The translations under genes and the position numbers were made by a program. From Amphiura filiformis (taxonomy: Eukaryota > Echinodermata > Ophiuroidea > Amphilepidida > Amphiuridae), in NCBI RefSeq assembly GCF_039555335.1, contig NC_092629.1, forward strand, positions 4,483,912 to 4,547,911: a stretch of 64,000 nucleotides of DNA. The letters are read 5' to 3'. How positions within the stretch are numbered: the stretch's first letter is position 1; the number at the start of each line of letters is the position of its first letter. Shown one piece after another: positions 55,701 through 64,000 of the stretch. Under the pieces are notes generated by a model that had not been told where the DNA came from, did no database searches, and was given only the letters and a program-made list of their open reading frames with translations.

Positions 55701-58700
55701 AAGATCAGACAGCAGGCAGGTTTATTTCACCTTAGTGGATATCATAGTCTAGCAATATGGGCTAACTTTCCCCTGTGCCATCCAATATGCCATGAATTAG
55801 CATATAGGTCAGTTTATATTCTCATTTCCACATCTGTTGTTTTTAGCTGTGGCTTTAAGTGCACCAATAATGGGATATTCCATTGGAAATCCATACACCC
55901 CCTATGGAAGACATGACCTTACTCTCCCACACAGAGGGTGTAGATTTCAAATGGAATCACCCGTTCAGGTAACCCCATGTGAAATTCACAGTGTAGAAGA
56001 TTAAGGTGTCTTCCATAGGGGTGTATGAAATTCAACTGGAATAGCCCAATTGTGGAACAGATGCAATGCAATGTATAATTATTGTTTTATCTTGATCTGT
56101 TCCTGTTAACAGAGGTTGAAGATACTCACACCACGTCAGACAGACCTGAATCTGGATCAGCTGGTGGAGCGATTCCGGGAGCGAAAGCGTCAACATCTAG
56201 ACGTGGAATTCCGTACCAAGTTTGAGATGGAGGAACAACAGAGACAGTGGCAACAAGAGATGAGACAAAAAGAACTTGAAAAAGCTGCTCAGCTCAGACG
56301 TGAACGGACGGAAATGACTGCTAGAATTAAGTAAGTCCTTCGACTTAGGAAGATAAAGCATTTGCTTCATGTATGTGTTCAAAACCAAGGTGTAAAATTT
56401 TTTTTTTTAAATGTAAACGTTATAGTGACTGGATTCATGGTAAAATATATTTGTTAATTTATTGTTTAACAATAAAATAACAAAATAAAAAATTGTTTAA
56501 CAATGCCAAATATTTATTTAGTAAGTATAATGTGAAAAATAAAACTGGTAAGAAATTAAATATTGCTGGATTTCATTCTCATGTTGCACAAGGAAGTACG
56601 GTATGCAATTATGCACATGCATTTGGATAGACTGACAGACAGTTCGCCTGAAGAGTATTATGATACAAATATTGACTGCTCATAAAGAGAAATATACAAA
56701 ATATATAAAACACACACTGGAGACTGTTGGCCTACTATTTTCCCACGTTGAAGTTGAGGGATAAATTATGTTGCACCATTTCTCCAATAAAGAGTAGTGG
56801 GTATCTGTTTTATATAATGTATGAAAATATTAAGACTGCCACAGCCTCAAAATGTAACTATACAACGATCGCTGGGTATCAAATTGAGATTGGACTACTC
56901 CAGTTGAAATCCACACACCCTCCTATGGAAGACATGACCTTAATCTTCCACACAGGGAGTGAGAATTTCATATAGGGTTACCTGAGTGGGTGACTCCATT
57001 TGAAATCATCACTCCCTGTGTGAAACACTAAAGGTCATGTCTATCAGGGGGAGTATAGATTTCAACTGGTATTGCCCAGTTTGAGACATTACTGACTGAC
57101 ATTTTTTTCCTCACATTACAACTGCATCAATTATGGTTCTAGAGTGGATGAAGCTTCCAATAGACCTGCTGTAAGGTCTTCTCTGTCAGCAACATCATCT
57201 GAGGAAGGGTTGTAAGTTTAAAACAGAGTCATGTAGGCTGATAGTCATTAGTCTGTCTCCTCTTTGTTTTGCTACTGTGGTCACCAAAAGTATTTGCTTA
57301 CCTATACAATACATGTAGGTCATAGCAAGCTGCCAGTCGCTGGTTCGCTTCTTATTTTACAGTGTTACACTGACCACTAAAAGTATTATGCTCTCACCCG
57401 TAGCAAGCAGTCAGCCACAAGATTTGTTTTGCAACAATGGCCACAAAAGTATTTGCTCACCCATAACAAGCTGCCAGTCACTAGCCCACATCCAATTTAC
57501 TTTGCTACATTAGCCACCAAAAGTATTTGCTCATCCATACATGTAGGTCTTAAAGAATTGAGGACTTTCTTTTTGTACAATGCTTATTATATTTGTGTTG
57601 CACAGCTTTTATATTTCAGGGCTATTCCCAGTTGAAATCAATACACTATGGAAGATGCATCCTTAATCTTTCCCACACAAGGGTTGTATGTTTCAAATGG
57701 AGTCACCCATTGAGGTAACCCTGTTTGAATTTCACACTCCCTGAGTGGAATATTAAAGTTATGTCTTCCATAAGGGGTTTATGGATTTCAACTGGTAAAG
57801 CCGATTGTGAGTCTAGTATGTGCTGCGATTTATTTTCTCCCTCAGGCTCTGACATACATAGATGCAATTTAAATCATTTTATTTTGCAGTAGATCATAGT
57901 ACTTTGTTTCTTTCTCAAGTTGTGCCGTTATGAATTTCAAGTCTTGCCCAAATATCCAGGTTTTTCTTGTTTGGGATTGCTTCAAAATCTAGCTGCTGTT
58001 TAACCATGTTCTGTTATTGTAAACAATAGATACCCCTCTGAATCGCCGGTTCTGCCGGGTGCCAGCATTGGACCCGCATTTGAGTTTTGAAGCAAACTCT
58101 ACCAAAATTGTCATATGCGTACTTCCATATCAAAAGTATGCACTTGGCGGCTGCTACATGCGTCTCTTTTTGTATAATAGCTAGGAAATGCCAGCCTCAT
58201 CTCAAGTGGAAGTCATTTCAATCCCCAAGTCACTTGGTTCAAGAATACAGACATGTGACTTGGGGATGATTTGAAGTGACCACCATATGATAGGAGCTAT
58301 TATGTAAAAAGAAACTTTTGTAACAACCCACAATTGCATCATTTTGACATGGGTGTACACATAGTTATTTATAGCTGATTGAACAGATTCATCAGGATCG
58401 GTATAGTAAACTGGTTAACAAAGTTCCTTGTATCATACCAGAAAGTTCACTTACTTGTGTACGTTTCAACAACACCTGATTGATTAGAAATAAGAAAGAG
58501 GAGGGCACCACCATGAACAGAGATGAAGGACAGTACCAACTATCTCACATATACGATGACTTTCTGAAACAGGGACCTAAAAAATCCCTTGGAGGAAAAT
58601 CAACTGGCAACTCTAAGATCAACGCTGGAACTACTTCTAGCGCCGGGTTGTCAGTAGCAGTCACTACCAATCAAGTGTTGATAAAGACAACAGGTGTTGT

Positions 58701-61700
58701 TGAAACGTACACAAGTAAGTGAACTTTCTGGATCAGATACAAGGAACTTTGTTAACCAGTTATTTATAGCTGTTTTAGGGGATGTTTCCATCACTTTCAG
58801 ATTTTTTCACCTGTTTCACCATAAGTTAACAATAACTATAATATAAATCCTATTTTTGGTTTATGTCAAACAGAGCTGCAACTGTGGATATCCCCAAACC
58901 ACCTCCAAATAAGACACTGAAAGCCATCACCTTCCGAAAAGAGTTAACCAAGAAGAAAGAGGCAGAAGAGACTCAAAGGCAGATTGCAGAGTTTGAACAA
59001 CAACTGAGTCGCTCACTGGCTGATACTGAAGAAGACAAGTAAGTCATGAATATTCATAGATTCCATATGGTGCAGTTTTAGTCAAGAAAAAAATAGCTAT
59101 GGAGACTCAGATTCAGATTGCAGAGTTTGAGCAACAACTGAGTCGCTCACTGGCTGATACTGGGAGCAGCGTGGCACACTGGTTGAGGTCTTTGCCTTTG
59201 GTTTGAGGTCCCGGGTTCAATTCCCTGCAAAATCAAATTCTGCTCTCCCCATGGCTCATCTGTTAAAGGCGGGGCAGATGACCCATGATAAAAGATCTCA
59301 TTACAGTTGGTTCCGATCAGGGTAATGCCCGATTGTCGGCTACAATTGCCTGTCCTGTAAAAATGCCCCGACCAGCTATCTATAGCAACACCCTTCGTCA
59401 CGTTACTTGTGCCTGGCCAAAGTTACGTCAGCGTTATCTCCTAGATTTCAGCTGTTAATGCCTAGATATGCTTGACATCACAATTCGCTATAAGATCACA
59501 ATTCTATGCCACTTCAAAATTTGACCACTTGCCCATGTTGTTAAATGGTGTCATGAATTAAGAGGTAAATAATAAATGGTTATTTATGTTGGATCCATTA
59601 TTTGCCTGTGTCTGCATGGCTATGCATGTCGTCATGCTTTGACGTTTTGATCAAATATTTCCCTGCATGTATAGCAGGCTGTGGCTATCTTACTAGTGAG
59701 GAATAAACTAACTGACTAGCTTTTTTTTTACTTTTCAAATTTATTGTCATTTTCAGAGATGCAGATGCTGAAGTAGCAGCATACTTAACCAAGAAGCAGA
59801 CGACAGGGAAGTCGTCTGTCACGATGATCCAACCGTCCAAACAATCAGCCGCCGTTAACGATGAATACATCAACAAGATACGTAAACGTCTTCAGGAGGA
59901 CGGCGTCGCCAGGAAAGAGAGGGAAAAGAGAAGACGTAAAGTGTTAGTGGATCAACTGAAGGCACATGAGGCACAAGAGGTATGGTATATTCCTAATACA
60001 TTTGGGTGTATTTCAAATACATCAGGGTGTATTTCAAATACATCAGGGTGTAATTGCTAATACATTTGTGACCATCCATCACAAAGTGGTAGTAAAGTCG
60101 GCTCTGGATCATTTTCAGTTTATTGCAGATTTTGAATGAATTCACTTTCAGCTTTAAAATGACACCTCAACCAGCTTCATCGAACATCTGGAAGTGAAGT
60201 TATGGTTCATCAAAGGTCAAATTCCTAATATACTTTACATAGAAATCCATATACTGTTTTTGATTGTATCTCAAAATGGAAAATGCCGACTTTACGACCA
60301 GTTTGTGGTGGATGGGCACATTTGGGTGTATTTCTAATATATTTGGGTGTATTTCCAATACATTTGGGTGTATTCCTAAATACATTTGGGTGTATGTAAA
60401 GCATTACGTTTCACTACCTGGAAAGAATTGAATTCCCTCCAGAGGTTCGTATCTGTCAATGAGTTGACCAGATGTCAAGGATGTCGTTATAGCTAGAGGC
60501 AGTATGTAACACAAATTTGTTAATGAGTTACATAAAAATGACCTTGTGTGGTATTTGGTTCACAGGAAGTGAGTTTTGCCTGAGGCGATTTGTAGTTAAA
60601 TGTTGATCCCTCACTACAAGAGTTATATTTATTACCATCGATCTGGTTGAAAAAGGAGGTGATGAGTCATGATCAAATAACGTAATGGATATTTCCAAAG
60701 TCTTCCACAGGGGTGTGTGGACTTTTAAATGAATACGCTCAAATGTAACCTAATGTAGCAAATGCATTGATCTTATTTATATCCAAACTCTATAACATTT
60801 ATTTCATAGGAAGCACGTCGTGAAGAGTTGCTGGTTACCAGACTGATGCGTCAATCACAACAAGAAAGACGCATAGCGACTCAGTTGCTTCAACTACGTC
60901 ATGAGAAAGCCGTAATACAACAGAACAGGATACTGAGAGAACAGCAATATGAGGAAAGACGCCAGAAGGATTTCCAAGAGGCACTGGATCGAGAAGCGGT
61001 AAGCTAGTATAAGCCATAGTCATTGCCATAACCCAGAGACAATATCTTACACTTCCAACGATACATTTCTTTCCTGCGCTGATTTGCTATTCAGTACTAC
61101 ATATGGGTCGATAGTGACAAGAAATACCTTAATTGCAAGATCTGGATGAGCTCTGTTAATTGAGATATTTTTACTGAATAGCAAATCAGTACATGGAAGA
61201 AATGCATTATGGGAAGTGTAAGATCTTCTCTGGCCATGACCATATATCGATAATTCAGAACAAAGTGCATAATGGGTAACAATGTAAAGGCACTGACGTC
61301 ACTATAAACTTGAGGCGAAACAAGCCATATTCAATGGTATGCCTTAGAGAAGATATCTTACACTTCCCATAATGCATTTCTCTCATTTTAATTTCTTGTA
61401 CTGATTTACTATCTGGTGGTAGGGACGAAATGTACCTTAATGAACAGAGCACATCCAGATCTTGCAAAATATGTTTATTTCTTGACTTTTCACTATCGAA
61501 CCCATGTTTAACCAGTCTATTCTCAAAATGAAAACAACTAGGGAACCTGTTTAAAGTAATATGAGTGTCATTTGATGACATAAGGTGCTATATCATGTTG
61601 CAAAGGATTCTGGGAAGGGTAAGATATCTTCTCTGAGTATGCTATATAGCATCATGTCACAGTTGACTTCAAGATAATGTTATAGCTCACATGGGTATTA

Positions 61701-63603
61701 TTATATAACAGTCCAATTAGCTCAATCTGTAAAGTGAGTCTCTGGTGCAAGTGCATGATGGTACAAGCAATGTCATTTTGTTCTTATGGAAAATTGAGTT
61801 AGCTTGAAAATTCTCCTGGACAAGGAACTTCTTGCTAATTGTTTCGGTCTACTCGTGCAAAATTGCATCCTGGTTGCGATGTAGGCTGATTAGGGTTCTC
61901 CTGTACCTGTATAGAGCCGCGTCCCTGAATTAAAAATGCTTTATAAGGTGTGTCTTGGGCCACAGTTGTCAGTGAACTCCTGTAAAGTGTGCCGATGTTT
62001 GTGGGCTTATGCCTATGCATAGTGCAGTATATTAAATAAAAATCACTGCTTTTAAAATTTTTTATTTTTCATATTTATTCTTTACCATGCAGGAGCTTGC
62101 AAGACTTGCTAAGCTAGAGTACATAGAGCAGACCAAACGTGACAAAGACATCCATGACAAGATCATGAAGGAGAGAGAAGAGGCCAAATACCGCAAGCAT
62201 TACAACACATGCTATGATATACTAGGGGATGTGGTTGATTTGTCATGCAAAGTGGGCAAATACAGGGAGCTCACTGCAAAGTAAGGACCCATGCACATGA
62301 CATACTGTTATCTATACTATTAAAGAGGAACTTGCCGATAATCAATATTTTTTCAGTGACAGATCGATTCATTGAGATCTCTCAGATAGTATAGATGAAT
62401 AATAAATTAAGAAATGGATAGATAAATAAATAAGTTCTAGCATGTTCAGATGAATAGTAAATACATACTGTAGATAAAGTTTGTTCGGCTTATATAAGGT
62501 GGACAAAATAAGACTCACAAAATTGTGTATCGATATAGAATGGCATGCACGCAGTTGGGAGCAATGCTTACGCTAGTTGTGTCTTGCGTAACGTGAGACG
62601 GGCACACGTTCATGTGAATTTATGCGAGCATGAGTTGGGACTTTATTGATGCGCGCAGTAACAAAAGCCAAATAATTTTCGCCTTATATAAGCCGAACAA
62701 ACTTTAGAAAAATAAATAAATACAAATGAATATTTGAATTTATTTGGTGGATCCACCAATGGTGTCCCCGCTAATAGAGCTATCTCAAGAAATACTGAAA
62801 TTTGTGGATTTTTAAAGAAAATTGGGAACTTGTCATCAACAGTCGATACCATTGTGGAGAGGTTTAATGAAAGAAAATGCTTTGATTTTTTGTAGATTAT
62901 TACCACCCAAGTTAATGAGAGAATGGAAGTTGCTGTTTACAAGTGGAAAGCCTTTATATGAACCTACTACAGATCAGGTAATACTTAACAGTCAAATGTG
63001 TGAGAGAGAGAGACATGTGGGGGAGGGGGGTGAGAGAGGGAGAAAGGAAAAGCTGGGAGAGGGAGGGGAGAAATATATAGAGCAGAAGTTCTCAATTATG
63101 TTTGGTCACAGGTCTCAGAGGGTCATAGTTCTATGTTTGGGGTCAAATATACCTTGTTTTTCCTATGTTTACTGTACAGTACAATATTTCAGAGCTTTTG
63201 TGGGGCCAACCACAATTCCTGATTTAGAGTGGAAAGATGTTGAGAGATACAATAGTAGAGGAGGTAGCGAGTAGTGTTTGTGTCAAAGAGGGAGAAAAAG
63301 TCAAGATGAATTGGGAGACAGAAACAGAAAGAGAGGGATAGGAGAGAGGGCATAAGGGGAAAGAGTGGAGCAAAAAGAGTGGAGCAGAAAGAGAGGAAGA
63401 GGGGGTGATGGAAGAGACAGTCAGACAGACAAACAAACGAACAAACATAAGATATTATGTTAGCAAGACTAGTATATTTTTTTTATTTGATATTTGTATT
63501 GCAGCAATCGGCAGAAGAACCCAACACTGCTCCTCCAGTGGTCAGTGCTACTGAAGCCGAGAGACAAACCATTCTTGATGAGGGGGACTTCATGGAGTAT
63601 AAA
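49645..63603 (+). CDS. SPEF2: SPEF2 (KPL2), sperm flagellar protein 2, N-terminal part; continues beyond window
   Basis: Ten exons join in phase to 526 codons with no stop and the gene runs off the right edge; vertebrate SPEF2 is about 1800 residues. The N terminus MTEILCRWLNSELDLSEKVG and the following ~105 residues match the calponin-homology-like domain of SPEF2 (human MSEILCQWLNKELKVS). The PGVATRIMYQLYIAL segment, the PRQTDLN segment, and the long charged coiled-coil segments (DEYINKIRKRLQEDGVARKE, LMRQSQQERRIATQLLQLRH, RQKDFQEALDREA) follow in the family order. Family knowledge: an axonemal protein of the central-pair C1b projection, needed for sperm flagella and cilia. No EF-hand or adenylate-kinase-like region is reached in this window. 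A phase-preserving possible extra exon is at 57143-57211. Confidence 0.96.
50067..51040. mobile_element. hAT-like non-autonomous element, family 4
   Basis: Termini CAGGGGTAGCACTA / TAGCGCGACCCCTG and a perfect 8-bp target duplication GGGCCTAC (50059-50066, 51041-51048). Lies in SPEF2 intron 1. Open frames inside show no transposase motif. Confidence 0.92.
51100..51610. repeat. A-rich AAATA/TAAA simple repeat tract
   Basis: About 500 bp of AAATAAATAAAT-type sequence with degenerate GAATAAAA variants in SPEF2 intron 1. Confidence 0.9.
51942..52523. mobile_element. Inverted-repeat element with CAGGGTCAGAAATTC termini
   Basis: CAGGGTCAGAAATTC at the left and GAATTTCTGACCCTG at the right. A second inverted pair is nested inside (CCCCCAACTCAACCATGAGA near 52070 and its partner near 52420-52450). 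I see no 8-bp duplication, so the hAT assignment is not supported here. Confidence 0.6.
52524..54198. other. SPEF2 intron 1, right part
   Basis: No exon seen. Diverged low-complexity repeats. An inverted pair around 53975-54125 (CGAAACACCGTCAATC / GACTGACGGTG) encloses GTTAGGGTTAGGG. Confidence 0.6.
54199..54301 (+). CDS. SPEF2: SPEF2 exon 2
   Basis: Residues 20-54: DTSTFAERFSTGFLIGEVLK then KHQLQDDFESFSQN. Acceptor catttcag, donor gttggt (weak), phase 1 in and 2 out. Part of the CH-like domain. Confidence 0.94.
54372..54600. mobile_element. Foldback repeat with AGAGACACATGTAGCAGC-type ends, copy 1
   Basis: ATATCAAAAGGATGTACTTG ... GGAGGTCACTTCAAATCATC-like arm ... TGTAAAAAGAGACACAAGTA. Related copies at 58100-58330 and 63765 to the window edge. 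The centres are palindromic (GTCACATGGTTTAGGAA / TTCCTAAACATGTGAC). Confidence 0.75.
54939..55191 (+). CDS. SPEF2: SPEF2 exon 3
   Basis: Residues 54-138: TADSKLNNFTRLEPTLHLLE, IPFDTNMARDIMTEKPGVAT, RIMYQLYIALNNKKKADLTG and so on to RGPYKE. Acceptor accaacag, donor gtttgt (weak). Completes the CH-like domain. Confidence 0.96.
55872..56047. mobile_element. GGGCTATTCC-family MITE, full copy with AAT duplication
   Basis: GGGATATTCCATTGGAAATC ... TTCAACTGGAATAGCCC, flanked by AAT on both sides (55869-55871, 56048-56050). It ends 65 bp before SPEF2 exon 4. Confidence 0.9.
56113..56330 (+). CDS. SPEF2: SPEF2 exon 4
   Basis: Residues 139-211: RLKILTPRQTDLNLDQLVER ... RQKELEKAAQLRRERTEMTA then RI and a split Lys. 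Strongly charged, coiled-coil-like. Acceptor gttaacag, donor gtaagt. Confidence 0.96.
56892..57077. mobile_element. GGGCTATTCC-family MITE
   Basis: GGACTACTCCAGTTGAAATC ... TTTCAACTGGTATTGCCC; termini mutated, flanks ATT and AGT. It lies 65 bp upstream of the possible cassette exon. Confidence 0.8.
57143..57211 (+). CDS. Possible SPEF2 cassette exon (69 nt)
   Basis: A pyrimidine-rich acceptor (…GGTTCTAG) and donor GTAAGT bracket 69 nt in the same phase (2 in, 2 out) as the exon 4/5 junction. It would add VDEASNRPAVRSSLSATSSE then EG. Vertebrate SPEF2 joins the flanking exons directly, and I do not recognise the added peptide, so it is either a lineage-specific alternative exon or chance. Confidence 0.4.
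57255..57545 (+). repeat. Degenerate ~90-bp tandem repeat, about four units
   Basis: Each unit has a variant of CACCAAAAGTATTTGCTCA followed by CCCATAGCAAGCTGCCAGTC. Units differ considerably. Follows the possible cassette exon. Confidence 0.75.
57620..57807. mobile_element. GGGCTATTCC-family MITE
   Basis: GGGCTATTCCCAGTTGAAAT ... GATTTCAACTGGTAAAGCC; full length, diverged right end. Confidence 0.8.
58100..58330. mobile_element. Foldback repeat, copy 2 of the AGAGACACATGTAGCAGC-type family
   Basis: TGCACTTGGCGGCTGCTACA ... CACTTGGTTCAAGAATACAG, CATGTGACTTGGGGATGATT ... ATTATGTAAAAAGAAAC. Same layout as 54372-54600. Confidence 0.7.
58411..58759. mobile_element. Inverted-repeat element carrying an open frame, in SPEF2 intron
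   Basis: About 70-bp arms, CTGGTTAACAAAGTTCCTTG ... and its partner ... CAAGGAACTTTGTTAACCAG, enclose about 210 bp. The open frame reads NKKEEGTTMNRDEGQYQLSH, IYDDFLKQGPKKSLGGKSTG and so on to VVETYTSK. A direct repeat AGTTATTTATAGCTG stands at 58361-58375 and 58758-58772. A donor-like GTAAGT lies in the right arm. If used as an exon, the phases (2 in, 1 out) would break the SPEF2 frame. Confidence 0.6.
58874..59038 (+). CDS. SPEF2: SPEF2 exon 5
   Basis: Residues 211-266: AATVDIPKPPPNKTLKAITF, RKELTKKKEAEETQRQIAEF, EQQLSRSLADTEED. Aligns with the vertebrate AAIIQIPKPASNRTLKAL segment. Acceptor caaacag, donor gtaagt. A truncated copy follows at 59083-59160. Confidence 0.95.
59083..59160 (+). 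pseudogene. Truncated copy of SPEF2 exon 5 3' part
   Basis: GAGACTCAGATTCAGATTGC, AGAGTTTGAGCAACAACTGA and GTCGCTCACTGGCTGATACT match the exon 5 segment for ETQRQIAEFEQQLSRSLADT with few changes. It stops exactly where the SINE begins (GGGAGCAGCGTGG). Confidence 0.92.
59161..59440 (+). mobile_element. tRNA-derived SINE
   Basis: Starts GGGAGCAGCGTGGCACACTG; polymerase III A-box-like TGGCACACTGGT at about 59171-59182 and B-box-like GGTTCAATTCC at about 59214-59224 have tRNA-like spacing. The tail (ATGCCCGATTGTCGGCTACA ...) is tRNA-unrelated. The right end is not certain. Confidence 0.8.
59757..59979 (+). CDS. SPEF2: SPEF2 exon 6
   Basis: Residues 266-340, ending NDEYINKIRKRLQEDGVARK, EREKRRRKVLVDQLKAHEAQ, E; very close to the vertebrate DDEYIKKIQKRLEEDAFARE stretch. 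Acceptor ttttcag, donor gtatgg. Confidence 0.96.
59988..60400 (+). repeat. Two blocks of TTTGGGTGTATTTCTAATACA repeats
   Basis: Units of about 20-23 bp (ATTTGGGTGTATTTC, AATACAT) at 59988-60070 and 60317-60400, separated by about 245 bp of unrelated intron. The first block starts directly after SPEF2 exon 6. Confidence 0.85.
60810..60998 (+). CDS. SPEF2: SPEF2 exon 7
   Basis: Residues 341-403: EARREELLVTRLMRQSQQER, RIATQLLQLRHEKAVIQQNR, ILREQQYEERRQKDFQEALD, REA. Acceptor tttcatag, donor gtaagc. In phase 0 at both ends. Confidence 0.96.
61036..61232. mobile_element. AGATATCTTACACTTCCC-family foldback element, copy 3 (short)
   Basis: GACAATATCTTACACTTCC ... GCATTATGGGAAGTGTAAGA; shorter interior than copies 2 and 4, both ends present. 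Confidence 0.7.
61346..61635. mobile_element. AGATATCTTACACTTCCC-family foldback element, copy 4
   Basis: AGAGAAGATATCTTACACTT ... GGGAAGGGTAAGATATCTTC. The interior contains ACCCATGTTTAACCAGTCTA as in copy 2. Lies 111 bp from copy 3. Confidence 0.82.
62093..62280 (+). CDS. SPEF2: SPEF2 exon 8
   Basis: Residues 404-466: ELARLAKLEYIEQTKRDKDI, HDKIMKEREEAKYRKHYNTC, YDILGDVVDLSCKVGKYREL, TA. Matches vertebrate HYSVCAEILDQIVDLSTKVA. Acceptor catgcag, donor gtaagg. Confidence 0.96.
62896..62977 (+). CDS. SPEF2: SPEF2 exon 9
   Basis: Residues 466-493: KLLPPKLMREWKLLFTSGKP then LYEPTTDQ, like vertebrate NLIPYKLMHDWKELFFNAKP. Acceptor ttttgtag, donor gtaata. Confidence 0.94.
62999..63425 (+). repeat. 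Purine-rich GAGA tract in SPEF2 intron 9
   Basis: Two stretches (62999-63080, 63285-63425) of GAGAGAGGGAGAAAGG-type sequence with hardly any pyrimidines on the + strand. Open frames here on either strand are low-complexity. Confidence 0.85.
63505..63603 (+). CDS. SPEF2: SPEF2 exon 10 (last in window)
   Basis: Residues 494-526: QSAEEPNTAPPVVSATEAER, QTILDEGDFMEYK. Acceptor attgcag, donor gtaggt; phase 0. The DFMEYK ending parallels the vertebrate DYEEYK segment. The gene continues to the right of the window. Confidence 0.92.
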
Positions 63604-63764
63604 GTAGGTATATTATATTCTGCATAATTGCCTTTTTATTGGGATTTTATTTATTTATATTGGGAGAATGTCATAGTAGTCAAGTTAGGCCAAAGCATTA
63701 GACTCTGTTATATTGGTGTTGGGCAAAGCAAGTTTGAGCCCTGGTGTAGTCTATATTTTGGTTC

Positions 63765-64000
63765 AGAATCAATATCACAAAAGGATGCACTTGTCAGCTG
63801 CTTCATGAGATTTCATGTGTCTTATTTCATTTAACTCATCTCAAGTGGAGGTCACTTCAAATCATCCCCAAGTCATATGGTTAAGGAATATTCTCTGTAA
63901 AACCATGTGACTTGAGGGGTGATTTGAAGTGACCTCCACTTGAGATGAGTCTGGTATTTATTCCTTGCTATTATGTAAAAAGAGACACATGTAGCAGCCG
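63765..64000. mobile_element. Foldback repeat, copy 3, cut by window edge
   Basis: Begins near TATCACAAAAGGATGCACTT. Contains GGAGGTCACTTCAAATCATC and its inverted partner GATTTGAAGTGACCTCCACT, ending AGAGACACATGTAGCAGC at the edge. Confidence 0.75.

Noticed and set aside
63224-63448. Minus-strand Ser/Leu/Pro-rich frame
   Set aside because: Antisense of the purine-rich GAGA tract in SPEF2 intron 9.

Overview
This window is animal nuclear DNA from a repeat-rich, AT-rich genome. All three recognisable genes have GT-AG introns and metazoan orthologues. I infer a marine invertebrate, probably a deuterostome such as an echinoderm or hemichordate, from the very high identity of the PPP2R3C protein to vertebrates, the selenocysteine glutathione peroxidase, and the dense foldback/MITE content. 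The sequence alone does not fix the species.

Three genes are present. (1) PPP2R3C, + strand, 604-20853: all 12 coding exons were assembled, with matching phases throughout, giving 454 codons. This is close to the vertebrate length; the first exon codes for only 16 residues plus one base. (2) A GPX1-type glutathione peroxidase, - strand, 46358-37665: three coding exons, 202 residues, with an in-frame UGA at codon 51 where the catalytic selenocysteine belongs. (3) SPEF2 (sperm flagellar protein 2 / KPL2), + strand, from 49645 and running off the right edge: ten exons and 526 codons are visible, plus a possible cassette exon. PPP2R3C and GPX are convergent; GPX and SPEF2 are divergent with about 3.3 kb between their start codons.

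The rest is mostly transposable elements and tandem repeats. Many are well delimited: five hAT-like non-autonomous elements with perfect 8-bp target duplications; two TTAA-flanked MITEs, one inserted inside a satellite; a 1.6-kb inverted-repeat element carrying nested MITEs; about 16 copies or fragments of a palindromic family starting GGGCTATTCC with 3-bp AAT/ATT duplications; a 5-kb LTR retrotransposon with nearly identical LTRs, no pol and a small secretory-looking ORF, lying in the GPX intron; a LINE endonuclease remnant; and a tRNA-derived SINE. A 4.4-kb satellite of about 38-bp hairpin units occupies 29141-33886 and shows higher-order structure.

The most unusual signal is that several exons have local, same-strand downstream copies of themselves in the following intron or 3' flank: PPP2R3C exons 2, 6, 7, 11 and 12, and SPEF2 exon 5. 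Exon 6 is extreme. Its last ~50 coding bases plus its splice donor have been amplified into about 20 tandem units, each with an intact-looking GTAAGT donor and a G-rich tract.
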